Source of the DNA: Plectosphaerella cucumerina
Lineage: Eukaryota > Ascomycota > Sordariomycetes > Glomerellales > Plectosphaerellaceae
NCBI GenBank assembly: GCA_020746995.1
Contig: JAGPXD010000007.1
Coordinates: forward strand, 930,001 to 994,000
Length of the DNA: 64,000 bases
Reading direction: 5' to 3'
In this document: positions 23,562 through 34,039 of the stretch, piece after piece
Layout: every line of letters starts with the position of its first letter
Position numbering within the stretch: the stretch's first letter is position 1
Made by a program: the position numbers and the translations under genes
Notes under the pieces: model-generated
Databases searched by the model: none
The model's input: only the letters and a program-made list of their open reading frames with translations
What the model was told of the DNA's origin: nothing

Positions 23562-24161
23562 ATGAAGTTCCAGATCTTCACCACCACCGCCCTCTTCGCG
23601 GCCATGGCCATCGCCACCCCCCTTAACTTCGCCTCGGCCGAGGACAACAACCTTGCCGCCCGCGCTCCCGCCGACAAGGAGGAGTTCCCCAAGGACCTTG
23701 AGCTCGCTCTCGAGCTGGCCCTGACCGAGATCACCGCCATCCCCGATGAGGTCCTCCTCAAGGGCGACGAGGCCACCAACGACTGGCTCGTCGAGCACGG
23801 CCTTCGCGACAACGACCCCGAGGACAACGACGACGACGCCCCCATCACCGCCCGCGGCGAGGAGGTGACTTCTCTCTCGCTCTTCGAGCGCGACGAGCTC
23901 GACGCCCGCGGCGTCGTGCAGGTTGCCAAGTGCATCGCCGCCATCTCAAAGGTCATCGTCTCGACTGCCGTTCCCGCGGCCAAGATCCTCCGCATCAAGC
24001 GCTACCTGCAGCTCCTCGGCGGCGTGCGCAAGACTGTCCTCCTCCTGGTCCGCGCCAAGACGGGCGCTCAGAGGCTCAAGCTCGGTGGTCGCGCGCTGTT
24101 CAACCTTGCCAACGAGCTGTTTGGCATCCAGTCTATCAAGAACAACTGCTCCAAGCTCTGA
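23562..24161 (+). CDS. Secreted pro-protein with helical C-terminal domain
   Basis: Single exon, 199 aa. Residues 1-19 are a signal peptide (MKFQIFTTTALFAAMAIAT). An acidic pro-region (~20-120) follows, rich in Glu/Asp and containing repeated Ala-Arg or Glu-Arg steps (LAARAP, ITARGE, LFERDE, LDARGV) that look like protease processing sites. The last ~80 residues turn basic and hydrophobic, with predicted helices and only two cysteines (AKCIAA and NNCSKL) that could form one disulfide. The C-terminal pattern (basic helix KRYLQLLGG, then ...LANELFGIQSIKNNC) recalls a recurrent group of small fungal secreted proteins, but I cannot name a characterised member. It could be an antimicrobial, effector or signalling protein. 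The strong codon bias and TATA promoter suggest high expression. Confidence 0.75.
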   Translation: MKFQIFTTTALFAAMAIATPLNFASAEDNNLAARAPADKEEFPKDLELALELALTEITAIPDEVLLKGDEATNDWLVEHGLRDNDPEDNDDDAPITARGEEVTSLSLFERDELDARGVVQVAKCIAAISKVIVSTAVPAAKILRIKRYLQLLGGVRKTVLLLVRAKTGAQRLKLGGRALFNLANELFGIQSIKNNCSKL

Positions 24162-24606
24162 GCACGATTAAGTTTGGCTTCATCAGAGGAGGGGTCAGGG
24201 GACGGGAGAGATGGTGGATAGGGGCGGCGACAGGGTGTTGCGATACATACGAGGAGGGGAGATGATGGAAGACGGCGAGATCCATACCACGGTCGTTATC
24301 GGTGCGGGTGCGGATTCTGAGTGTACATATTTTCCGAGACAAATATCTATGATTTCCACTGCTCAGACGTTCATTTGCCAGTTTGACCAAATGCACACCG
24401 CAAAGGAGTGGATGTGCACTGCAAGCCTCCCTGCTTTGAACCTGGGGTGTTCTTGAACAGACTGACCGCTTGTACAGTAGGTACTCCTAGGACAGGCTGC
24501 GTCGCGAGACTCACTACTTACGCCATGCAACCTGCTGTGTTGATTGACTGATTGTGATTGATCTGCCGAGTCCATTGACCTACTGCGTCGATTGACCTTC
24601 TGCACC
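24162..24606. other. Short convergent intergenic region
   Basis: 3' flanks of the secreted pro-protein gene and the ER thioredoxin-like gene. No further feature seen. Confidence 0.5.
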
Positions 24607-25886
24607 TTACAGCTCGTCATGGCCCTTGGCCTCACCACCCTCTGTGCTCTCCCTCCACTGCCCATCCCACGCATCGATCTTCCCTTCGGAAATACCGACG
24701 ATGAATTGTTCCACGGCCTCCAAATTGAGCTCACCCGTATCAGGGAACGGGAACACCTTCCCCATGCCCGGGTTGCTCAAGCTCAGACCCGTGGCGGCAG
24801 CGCCACCGGGGACGCCCAGACCGGTGACGATTTCGGGGTATTCCGACGAATCGACAGTGACAAACGTCAGGTATTCGGCGTACCTGCGCGCCAGGGGACG
24901 GATCGCGCCGACCCAGTTCTTGCGGTCGACCTCGTCGGGGGAGAAGAAGTAGACGAGAGACTTGCCGGGCTGTTCCTTCCTGTTAGCGACGTTCACCTCG
25001 CATTAAATGGGAGCTGCTTACCTGGAGGTAGTCGGCCTCGTTGCGCCTGGTAAGCTCCGGGATAAAGGGCAGAGAGCACTTCTTGACGAAAGCTTCGAGG
25101 GCTCCGAACTGCTCCAGCTCGTTGGTGCGGGAGTACGCGCCGTCGAGGTTGTTGTAGCAGTGCACCACTGCCGTCTCATCCGCCTTGCCCCGCGAGAGGC
25201 CGAAGGAGTAGCGGTCGCTGTACTGGGCCGCAATGGCGCGGAAGCGGTCTTCCAGCCTGATTTCGTCTGTGGCATCGGACGGCGGGACCTTGGCGACGAT
25301 GACGACGTTGTCGCTGGGGATGAATTGCTTCGTGTTGGTGGAGTCGAGGTCGGTGACGGGGGGACGGCCTGTTCTTCGGAGGAAGCGCTTGATTCTGGGC
25401 TTGTCAGCGAGCGTCTCCTGGAAGAGAGTTTGGACATGTTGGCGCATACTCGTCAGACTTTCTCGGCCCCTTGTATCTGATCATCGAGCCGTCGCGACGG
25501 TAGAGCCGGATCGTGGGGAAGGAGACGACGTCGAGGGAGGCGCAGAGGGCTGACTCGGACAGGCAGTCGACGGACAGCTTGGCGCCAAAGACGGGAGCGA
25601 CGACCGCGTCCCATTCGGGTTCGAGTTTCTTGCTTGCCTCTCTGCGATGTGTAAGTATGCGGCATGGAAATGGTGTCTGGTCTGGCTCACGTTGAGGGTG
25701 CGAGAACTGTAGTCAACCGTCAGCAGAAGTCCATCTGGAATCCTTGGGGAGAGGCCACCTACACGCCACCAATGTCGTCTCCTTCTGCTCAAGAGACTCC
25801 CGGACCTTCGCGGCAGACGTATGGTCCCAAGCCAACGCGCCCTGCGTCGCGACCGCGCACAAAGCTGCAAAAGATTCAAGTCTCAT
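24607..25886 (-). CDS. PDI-like ER protein without CxxC, C-terminal HDEL
   Basis: Five exons on the minus strand: 25886-25763, 25706-25691 (16 bp), 25641-25450, 25394-25022, 24969-24607; 355 aa. Signal peptide 1-19 (ending TQGALA) and C-terminal HDEL predict an ER-lumen protein. Residues ~20-125 form a thioredoxin fold (TLVAF, KKLEPEW, VSFPTIRLYRRDG, RYKGPR). Where active PDIs have APWCGHCK, this protein has APSTEASK (44-51), so the redox cysteines are gone. A second block at ~130-235 (NVVIVAKV..., YSFGLSR) resembles the b domain. A third thioredoxin-like block (SLVYFF, FVTVDSSEYPEIV) also lacks a CxxC. It is therefore probably a chaperone or scaffold rather than an oxidoreductase. It shares a divergent promoter with the prolyl 4-hydroxylase gene. 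Junction 5 was fixed by frame, giving DYLQ-PGKSLVYF. Confidence 0.82.
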
Positions 25887-26269
25887 CTTGTTGTCGCCTT
25901 CTGCCAGATCTGCTCGAAGCAAACCACCCCCAGGGCGGGGTGGTCTCGACTTTTTGAACAGCGCTGCAGAAAGCCAGCTCCGAGCTCCCCCTGTCGCCAT
26001 GGGCTCCCCTCCCCTCTTCAGGGGACCATGCCAAAAATGAAACGGTCTGAAAGCTTCCAGAGCGCCTGAAAGGGGTCATCGTCCAGGGGTTTGACGAGTC
26101 ATGCACAGACTCGCCCCGTTTCAAGTTGATGTCACCCCCCGCGATGACCCCTCGACCCCTGAACGGGAGGAACCGATAAACTGGCTTGACTCTTTTAAAG
26201 CTCCAGCTCCAGCTTCGGCGAAGCTTCCCCGGGTCGTGATCACTTCAGAAACCGACGTTCATTCTCGAC
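25887..26269. promoter_or_regulatory. Divergent promoter of PDI-like and prolyl 4-hydroxylase genes
   Basis: 383 bp between the two start codons. A TATA-like TTTTAAA lies at 26193-26199, 71 bp before the hydroxylase ATG. A perfect inverted repeat AGCTTC-GGC-GAAGCT at 26211-26225 could form a small hairpin in that gene's leader. No clear unfolded-protein-response element was recognised. Confidence 0.45.
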
Positions 26270-27158
26270 ATGATGCGCCGCGCCGCAAGACTCGCCGCCG
26301 CCATCGCGGTGTCCCTCGCCATCGTCAGTCCAGTGACAGCCGTCGAGACGGACCAGGCGCCGCTCATCAACGACGACTACGTGTGCACTCACCCTTCGTA
26401 CAACATCCACCTTCTCTCCAAGTCGCCCCTCGTCATTTACATCTCCGACTTCATCACCCCCTCGGAGCGAAAGCACCTTCTCGAGCTCGCGTGAGTCTCC
26501 TCTCACCCTTGACTTCAAGCCAAACTGACCTTCCAGCGCCCCGACCTTCTCCCGCTCCGCCGTCCTCGATCACAGCTCCGGCGGTTCCTCCCAAAACACC
26601 CACCGCACCTCCCAATCGACCTCCGTCTCCCGCCTCGATCCCGTAGTCCGCTGCGTCCAGGCCCGCGCCCTTCTCTTCCAGGGCCTCAACCCCTCCTCCC
26701 CGTCCGTCCGCGCCCTCCTCGAGCCCCTGCAGCTGGTCAAGTATGGCCCAGGCGAACATTTCCACTACCACACTGATTGGTTCACCGATCCCTCTGGCAC
26801 CGGCGGCGCCACCGCCCGCGCCGGCAACCGTCGCTCAAGCTTCTTCGGCTACGTCAGTGTTGGCAACGACACCACCGGCGGCGGCACAAACTTCCCCCTT
26901 CTCGACGCGCCCGAGGAGGGCGGCGTGGGCTTCTCCTGGTGCTCTTTTGTCGACTGCGACGCCCCGTATGAAGACGGCGTGACCTTCCGCCCCATCGAAG
27001 GAAACGCCGTCTACTGGGAGAACCTAAACGCCGACGGCTCCGGGGACGAGCGGGCTCTCCATGCCGGTCTGCCCGTGACGACGGGGAGCAAGGTGGGCAT
27101 GAACATCTGGACGCGCCAGGGTCCTCTACCGGACGAGTTGCTGGGGGAGAGTGCGTAG
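26270..27158 (+). CDS. Secretory-pathway prolyl 4-hydroxylase (2OG-Fe(II) oxygenase)
   Basis: Two exons, 26270-26490 and 26537-27158; 280 aa. An N-terminal hydrophobic stretch (~1-24, MMRRAARLAAAIAVSLAIV) is a signal peptide or anchor, putting the enzyme in the secretory pathway. The core fits the P4H alpha catalytic domain. Early parts are VIYISDFITPSERKHLLEL and the HRTSQST element. Iron ligands are His152 and Asp154 (HYHTD) and His249 (ALHAGLPV). The 2-oxoglutarate anchor is Lys259 (GSKVGMNIW). CSFVDCDAP lies between them. It hydroxylates proline in target peptides using O2 and 2-oxoglutarate; the target is unknown. No ER-retention tail is visible. The gene is divergent from the HDEL protein and converges with the GT31 gene 273 bp away. 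ATG 26270 is followed by a second in-frame ATG. Confidence 0.87.
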
Positions 27159-27431
27159 GCTTTGAGATCGAGTTGAAAAAAAGAAAAAGCGACTTTCCAG
27201 TCTTTTGCTGCATTCGAAAAACTTTGAACAAATCTAGGAGCACCGTCTATGCCTCTCAGCGCCCGGAATAAATCTCACAGGTTTGGCAAACTTGCCCCTC
27301 CTCCAACGCCGTCCCAGACAAGTGGTATACAAAAAAGGCGCTCTCCCGCCTACACGAACCTTCCAGGCCCGTAAACACCATACACCCAGCATGTTTGCCT
27401 CCATCCTCTCCCCTCATCACGGTCATGTGGC

Positions 27432-29122
27432 CTACGCCACCTCAGGGAAGCCAGACTGGCTGCAGTCCTTGTGCGCCTCGATAAATTCCTGGATATGCTT
27501 CAGATCCCACCCGCTCGTGAAGCGATCCTTTTCCTGTTCGGCCGTCTTGACGGGGTGTCCCATCTTGAAGTGCCAGCTGAAGCCGCACAGGCCGTCCTGC
27601 CATCGCCACATGTAGCACCCGCTCGTCTCGGAGCAGGCGGCGGCGCAGGCATCTGGGCTCTCATGGGCCCTTTTCTCGAGTTCGGTGAGGGGCTCCTTCT
27701 TACGGCGGCCGAGCTCCCAGTCTTCGAAGCGGCGGCCCTGGCCGGTGGGGTCTTCGACGAGGTAGTATCGGTCTTCGGCCTTGTTGTCCCAGTCGACGCG
27801 GCGCTCTTGGAGGCGCGAGGCCATGAAGGCGTTGTAGACGTCGCGGATACGGGTGATGGGTGGAGAGGCGCGGGCGGCGGGGTCGGCGTAGCGTTTTTGT
27901 TCCCATTCCCAGAAGGTGGCGATTTCTTCGCTGTTCATGTGGTGCATGGTGACGAGGGGTTGGCACCAGTGGTTGGAGCTGAAGGGGAGGGTGAAGGGTT
28001 TCTCGCCGTTAATCGTGGGCCACTTCTGAAGTCAGCGAGGAACTGGAGGGTGTCAGGCAGAGGCGAGCTTACCATATTGCGCACGCGCGTGGTGGAGGTG
28101 TTGTCGACGGACACGGCAAAGACGTAGTCGCCGCAGCAGACCTTGCTCATGATGGGTTCCAGCTCGTTGGCGATGCCGGGATGGTCGCCAATGGCCTTCA
28201 TGGCCGTCTGGGAGACTAGGTAGCCCGAACCACCATGAGCGAAGCTGTAGCCGCCAAGCATGGTGACACTGCCAAGGTAATGCGACTTGGTGTGGTCAAG
28301 CTTGGGGAGCCACTGCATGAGCGTAGGGAAGAGGACGTAGGTGTCCGCATCAATGAAGAGGTACCAGTCGTAATTCGGGCGGAGCGCGTACACCTTCTCG
28401 GCCATGTGGACATTCTTGTACTTATCAAGATTCCATCCTTCGTTTTTATCGGCGGCGAGCTTGTTGCAGCTCTCCTGGTCGACGGCGCAAGCCTTCTGGC
28501 GACGATACAGATCGAAATCGCGGTTGCCGTCCATGGTGGTGTTGAGGATGGTGTCGAGGCTGTCGCGGATGTGGTAGCCGCCGATCGTCTCCTCGTGGTC
28601 AGAGTAGATGAAGTACTCGGGGAGGCACTTGAGCATGGTGGACACCTGGGTCGGAATCTTATTGTAGGATTCCGTGGCGCCTGTCTTCATGACGACGAGG
28701 ACGCGGCTGGTGTCGGGGAAGGTGTCGCAGATGGGGTCGTGCGGGCGGAAGGGGAGGTCCTCGGTGGCGGCGAGGCCGGCGAGAGCCGCCTGGTCGTTGC
28801 CCGCAGGGGGCTTGACGCCGTGCTTATCTTCGGAATAGTCATCGTCATCCTCGTCGTCTCCGAGGTCGTGGCCGTGAGGCGGCGGCGGCGGCGGTGGTGG
28901 CGGCGGGCGGTGCTCTCCGTCGTGGGGTTTCGGCCGGGAGCCGGCGAGGTTGGTGTAGCCGGTGCCGTCGGTATGCCAGGCGCCGAGACCGCGGGAGGTG
29001 ACGGCGATGAGGAAGAGGGACACGAAAGCGAAAGAGAGGACGGTGATGGCGCGGCGGGAGAGCATGTTGACGGGTTGGAGCAGCCTCAAGCAGGTGTCAT
29101 TGCGTCGGCCCTCGTAGCCCAT
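27432..29122 (-). CDS. GT31-type glycosyltransferase, type II membrane protein
   Basis: Two exons on the minus strand, 29122-28073 and 28025-27432; 547 aa. A short cytosolic tail is followed by one membrane anchor (~24-43, AITVLSFAFVSLFLIAVT). The stem has ten consecutive prolines and an acidic run (DDEDDDD). The catalytic domain contains VLVVMKTGATE, FIYSDHEETIGG, WYLFIDADTYV (DxD-like metal/UDP-sugar site), GGSGYLVS and CCGDYVFAV, as in fungal core-1 galactosyltransferase/Fringe-like GT31 proteins. A C-terminal Cys pattern (CAAACSETSGCYMWRW, LCGFSW) resembles a PAN/apple module. It should act in the Golgi on glycoproteins; donor and acceptor sugars are not readable. The start is ATG 29122, and ATG 29065, just before the anchor, is a credible alternative. 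It converges with the prolyl 4-hydroxylase gene. Confidence 0.85.
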
Positions 29123-31431
29123 CTGTCGCAAAGACGGCGCGGTCGGACTGGGGGATGTAAATGTCGACAAGGGCGCGTGGGATGATGGCAGGTCGAGGCC
29201 AAGAAGCTTGGAGGGGACACGGACTCGAAGCAGGTCACCCAGTCGGTCTGTTCGATGGTCGCTGGTCGGCTTGGGAGAAGAACGACAGAAAGGACGAGCG
29301 AGCGGGATGATGGGACAGGGAAAGAATAAAGGAGTCCACCGGCTGGGCAGAGAGATCACACCAGAGCAAGGATGGCCTACTAGTCGACAGCCGGCCTGAT
29401 CCGTCGGCCGCTCCAGGTCGTTTTCGGGACCTTTGGGGCGGGAACTCAGATGGGATGTCCCCCCAATACCCAATGGCGATTGGAACTCCGCCGAGGGATG
29501 TGGCTGGCCTGGAGAGACCCCGGTCTAGGCTTGAAGGGCGGCCTGGAGAGACAGGGTTCTGAGGGTCTTCGCCAGGGTTGCCCAGACGCTTCCGAAAGGA
29601 GCCGCGGGCTTGGAATCGAGACCCCCACGTGTGGGCGAAAATGCGCTGTAGATGGCGTGGCGATGGGTGGACCGCTGGAATGGATGTGACGGTTCGAGGG
29701 ATCTCGGGGCGAGTGGAAAGGCTTGAAAGGGAGAAGTGCGTGCCAAAGGGGGACGGTAGTGCCGTTGTAGTTCTGAACCATTGCGAGGAGTTACTTTTCT
29801 ATTTCGGTCGGGAAACATATCGTTTATCAGCTGAGGTAGCAATCGATACGTGAAATGGTTCAGCTGATGAGCTGTTGGCAACGTCCCTTATGCTAGCGAA
29901 AGTACTTTTCGAGGCCATCTTTCATTGGGTCAATCCCTTCGTCTGAGCTTGCAAAAGTACCTCCAGTGATCGTCTAGGGGCTGACCGGTCGTCTGCTACC
30001 ACCAGCGGACTCACCGATGACACAATCCATCCTCGGGTGCGGGCAGGTTCCCTCCATCCCATCCTCGATGGCGTCGGGCCTGCTGCAGCTTCGCGAAGAG
30101 GCGCGGAAGGGACCTCGACGAACTACCTTAACGAGAAGCAAACGCCGCGCGCCGAGGACAACCGACAGAACGACATGCAGGACGACAGCGGGGGGCGACA
30201 TGTACCAACTTGGCATTGCACAGCTCCCCGCTATCTGAGACCAAAACGCCCACCACCCGAGACGGGCCCCAAAAGACTGAGACACACTAAAAGGCAAAAA
30301 AGTCTCTAGGAGCGAAGTGAGTCTGTCTCTCGTTCATCAGAGACAGAGGAGCCAGAACCCACTCTCGTGTCCAGTACGCTGCCCATGTGCACTCCTGATT
30401 GGAGCACAGCCCCTGCTGCATGAGCCGTGCCGGGGGAACACGAGAATTTAATGTGAGCTCCATTTGAGGTGCAGCATATTATCGGGGGGCCTGGCTAATC
30501 CCCTGAAGAGCCCCTGAGAGTGGACAGACGCAGGGCTGAATTGGCACTGTATGCAGAAGTGGGGGACCTCTTCGTCCATATCGGAGTCCCGGAGAAGTAT
30601 GTCGCTTTGATAGGGGTACAGTCTGAAAACTTCTGACAGCACACCGTGTCCAATCTCATCGCCCCGCGCAGCCGAATGGAGAAAATGCTCAGGCGGGCAG
30701 TGACATTCCCGGCACGGCACGAGCAAGCAGGCAGATACCTGTAGGCAACATCCTGCGCGCCATCTGTCCAGTCGCCACATCAATCACGCGATACACTCAA
30801 AGGCTGAAGCCACAGCCAAGCCATGCCGCTGGCCGTTGCCCGCAACCGTCCAGCCACACGTCGCGAAAAGACTTTCCCCCGAAAGATCAAGCTCTTCTCC
30901 CTCCGTGAACCAAGCTTTCGCCCAGGCCCGCCGGCGAAAAGGCCCCTGCTGTCCCTTTCGCCGCCGGGTCCGGACTCATGACCGCGATCGGCTCGCGACC
31001 GATCGACGGGAGACTTGCAGCACTGACAGCTTGCGCTACCACGGTCCACGGTCGCCTGGTCTCCTCTGGTTGCAATGGCAATCAATTCGGCGTCATCGCA
31101 CTGCAGTAACCTCCTGCCGCCACGTGCGCCGCGGCTCTGCGGGCAGTACGGAGCTCTGGCCTCCGCTCCGTTCGTGGCATGGCTGTAGCCGGCTGTCGGA
31201 CGACACCTGAGCTTCAATAAGGAGCATGTGAGTAGCTGAAGGCCATCCTCTGCGGTGTCACCCTTGGTTGCAGGTGTCAAACTTGCAAGATGCTGTTGGC
31301 TCGACCTCAGAGACAGCGAACATGGTTGTAGGCTTCGATTATTCGCAGGTTCCATCGTCTGCTTCCTGCTAGCAGTGTTTGCCTGCAGATGTTCATCTCG
31401 TCGTCAAGCTACTACCAGCCAGCACCATCCC
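29123..31431. other. Gene-free stretch, 2.3 kb
   Basis: No supported gene. A 191-codon frame on the minus strand (30780-31355) has no hydrophobic core, domain or codon bias and is probably chance in GC-rich DNA. No tRNA or transposon remnant seen. Confidence 0.45.
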
Positions 31432-32650
31432 TCACTTCCCCATCAACTCAACACCAGTCCTCACGACACCCACCACTGCCCCCGTCTGGATCGTCTCGCT
31501 CGCGCCACCCGCAACCCTATGCTCAATGTTCGCCAGCCCGTCCAGCCACGAGATCATCACCTCAGGCTTCACCTCCAACTTGGACATCTCCTCCGCCAGC
31601 GCCGTAATGATATCCGCCAGCGCCAGGCCCCTCGACGCCTTGAGCGTGTTGATCGTCGACAGGCACGACGTCACGTCCGAGTTGTTCAGCAACGTGCTCA
31701 GGATCTCCTGCACCGCGTCTGGCGGCGGCGCCGCGATGCAGCTGTAGATGGTCTCGGTTGTGATCGTCTCCCGCACAATGTCGGCCTCGGCCACCTTGGG
31801 CGCGTCTTTTGGCCGCAGTGGTGTGCTTGACGCGTGGCATGCCTGTAGCACGTTGAGAGCTCGCCGCATGTCGCCCTTGCTGAGCTTGACCAGCGCCGCC
31901 GTTGCGTCCGCCAGGATCTGGATCCGCTCTTCCTCCACCACCTTGTCGACCAGCACGCGGATGTCCGCCTCCTTGAGCGGGCTGAAGCGGAACCGCGTGC
32001 ATCGTGACAGCAGCGCGGGGGAGAGCTTGTGGGCGTAGTTTGCGATGATGCAGAACCGTGTGTTGGCCGTGTACTTTTCCATGATGCGTCGAAGCGCCAT
32101 CTGCGCCGTGTTGGTCATGGCGTCCGCCTCGTCCAGGATGATAAGCTTGTACCCCGCGATGCCGCCGCCGCGAGCTGCCGCGCCGATTGTGAAGATTTGC
32201 TTGGTTGATGCGAATGTCTTGATCTGCTCGCGCACGACGTCGATGCCACGGTCGTCCGAGGCGTTGAGCTCCAGAACCATCTGTCGCATGTTTGCCGCGC
32301 CGTAGATGCGCCTTGCCAGCGCCAGGATCGTCGACGTCTTGCCCGTGCCGGGAGGGCCATAGAGGAGGAGGTGGGGGAGTCGGTTGGAGTCGACAAACTT
32401 GTTGATTGTCGCGAGGATGTCGTGGTGGCCAGAAACGTCATCGAGGGACACGGGACGGTACTTTTCGACCCTGGATCGTAGCAAGTTAGCAAGAGTCTGG
32501 AGAGAATGCGCCAAAACGGGCATACCATGGCAGTGAGTCCTCCGCTTCGACGGGCAGATTGGCGGCGCTCCGTTTGCCTTTGGCCGTCTCGGATGTGAAC
32601 ACGATGTCGTTCGCGGGGACGTCAACGTCCATCTCTTCGACGTCGGACAT
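31432..32650 (-). CDS. RFC3: Replication factor C subunit 3
   Basis: Two exons on the minus strand, 32650-32526 and 32470-31432; 387 aa. This small subunit of the RFC clamp loader opens and loads PCNA at primer ends and also serves Rad24/Ctf18/Elg1-type loaders in the nucleus. It has a short acidic N-terminus, then the RFC box VEKYRPVSLDDVSG, Walker A GPPGTGKTST, RFC box NASDDRGIDVVREQIK, Walker B LIILDEADAM and the SRC motif LSRCTRFRF. The C-terminal collar domain follows. The match is closest to yeast Rfc3/human RFC5 (HDILATINKFV, ASTKQIF). The intron interrupts the codon of W42 just before VEKYRP. Two MCB elements lie within 145 bp upstream. Confidence 0.95.
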
Positions 32651-32765
32651 GGCGACTGGATTGATTGTTTGAGGTGGTAGGGGTGATGGTGTTGGGTAGG
32701 TGACGCCGCTGCCAGCTTAAGCTCAGGCAGGCAGTTGTGAATCTTTGGTGAAGCTTTGGCAGTCG

Positions 32766-32771
32766 ACGCGT
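32766..32771. promoter_or_regulatory. MCB (MluI cell-cycle box) upstream of RFC3
   Basis: Perfect ACGCGT, 116 bp before the RFC3 ATG. MBF-type factors bind this hexamer to drive G1/S expression of replication genes in yeasts. A near-match ACGCGG at 32776 follows. Confidence 0.6.
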
Positions 32772-32789
32772 TGCGACGCGGTCTGGGAG

Positions 32790-32795
32790 ACGCGT
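32790..32795. promoter_or_regulatory. Second MCB upstream of RFC3
   Basis: Perfect ACGCGT 24 bp from the first copy and 140 bp before the RFC3 ATG. Confidence 0.6.
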
Positions 32796-33192
32796 CCACG
32801 TGACCACTTTAACTCCACAGTGAGGTTTCACAGTGCGGCCTCTCGACGACCCCCCGTCCCTCCTCACTAATTGAGGGGCAGAGGGGTCACATCGTCCACC
32901 TCTCTCTGGCAATCTGACATCAGCACAGCCAGAATTCAATCCATATTCTTCGTGTTCAAACACAAAACTCCAATGTTTCCTGCCTGTGGTATCTGCAGAG
33001 GTCATCGACCATCCTGAAAACGTGAGCCTTCTGCCATCGACTCAACACCATCAGCGGTCCATCACGGACGTCCGACAGTCAGACCCCAGCAGTCGACCCA
33101 CTGGCAGTGATCCGAATCAGTGCCTCTCGGATCCAACGGCTCCCGGTTGATCTCGATACCTCCCTGCACATCCGGGGAAGCAGACCCAGACC

Positions 33193-33931
33193 ATGCTACC
33201 GCCAGTCCTCCCCGCCAAGGCCTCAGATGTCCCGGCCATCGCCGATGTCTTCCTCCAGTGCTTCAACGATGACTACTTCCAGAACCTGTTTCCCCAGAAT
33301 GAGCACGGACACGCTTACATGAAGGACGCATGCGAGCTGTTCCTCACGTCCAAGGCCCGCGGGTCTCAGGAAGGCCGCCTCTTCGTGACCCGTGACGACG
33401 ACGGTACCGACGCGGACCACCCCTGGGCCTGGCCGCTACTGACTTGACACGCAGGAAACGTGGCTGGCGCGTCCCTCATCTGGGTCGTGCAGCCGACTGA
33501 CGACGGGACATGGCCCTGGCACGAACGGTGGCCACCTGCCAATGCCGGGCAGGACGCCAAACAGCTGGACGAGTTCTTCACGGGCATGGCTGACCAGCAC
33601 GAAGCCGTCATGGGGAAGCGAGCTCATATTTGTACGTCAGTGACTGTTCCTGATAAGAATGTGACTGATACCCCATCCAGACTTCGAGCTCGTCTTCGTC
33701 AGCCCATCCCAGCAGCGCAAGGGCCATGCTACTGCCCACGTCCAGCACGGCGCGGCCATTGCCGATGCTCTTGGCTACGAGTCCTACCTCGATGCCGAGC
33801 CAGAGGTCATGGATCTCTACATCAAGGCAGGCTACGTGGCTCGCACCGACATCGACATCACTTCCATCATGAAGCCGATGGTGCGACCACCTCTTGGGGA
33901 AAAGCAATCTGGGGGCAGGATCTCTCCTTAG
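33193..33931 (+). CDS. GNAT-family N-acetyltransferase
   Basis: Three exons: 33193-33403, 33455-33631, 33681-33931; 212 aa. No signal peptide. Residues ~1-25 carry the usual first strand and helix (PAKASDVPAIADVFLQCFNDD). A beta-strand SLIWVVQP is followed by an insert rich in Trp/Pro. The motif-A strand YFELVFVSP leads into the acetyl-CoA pyrophosphate loop QQRKGHA. Then comes a helix, with the second half SYLDAEPEVMDLYIKAGYVARTDIDI giving the typical 'Y..GF/Y' end. Substrate unknown; many fungal paralogues of this type remain uncharacterised. Donors are GTACCG and GTACGT, slightly off consensus, but phases and motif continuity support them. It is divergent from RFC3 and converges within ~110 bp on the next gene. 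Confidence 0.82.
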
Positions 33932-34039
33932 TCTTCCCATTGTCTCCATGCCCTGCGGTGCCTCTCGGGGCCCTCTGGCAAACACAACGCTTCGCTATGC
34001 TGCAATACATGCTCATTTTGTACACGGCCACGGCCGGTC

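Larger units (their letters stand above)
32651..33192. other. Divergent promoter of RFC3 and the GNAT gene
   Basis: 542 bp between start codons. It holds the two MCB elements annotated separately, closer to RFC3, and no gene. Confidence 0.55.

Noticed and set aside
30780..31355. 191-codon minus frame in a gene gap
   Set aside because: Composition is Arg/Ser/Gly-rich, with no domain, signal peptide or splice context; such frames are expected in GC-rich DNA.
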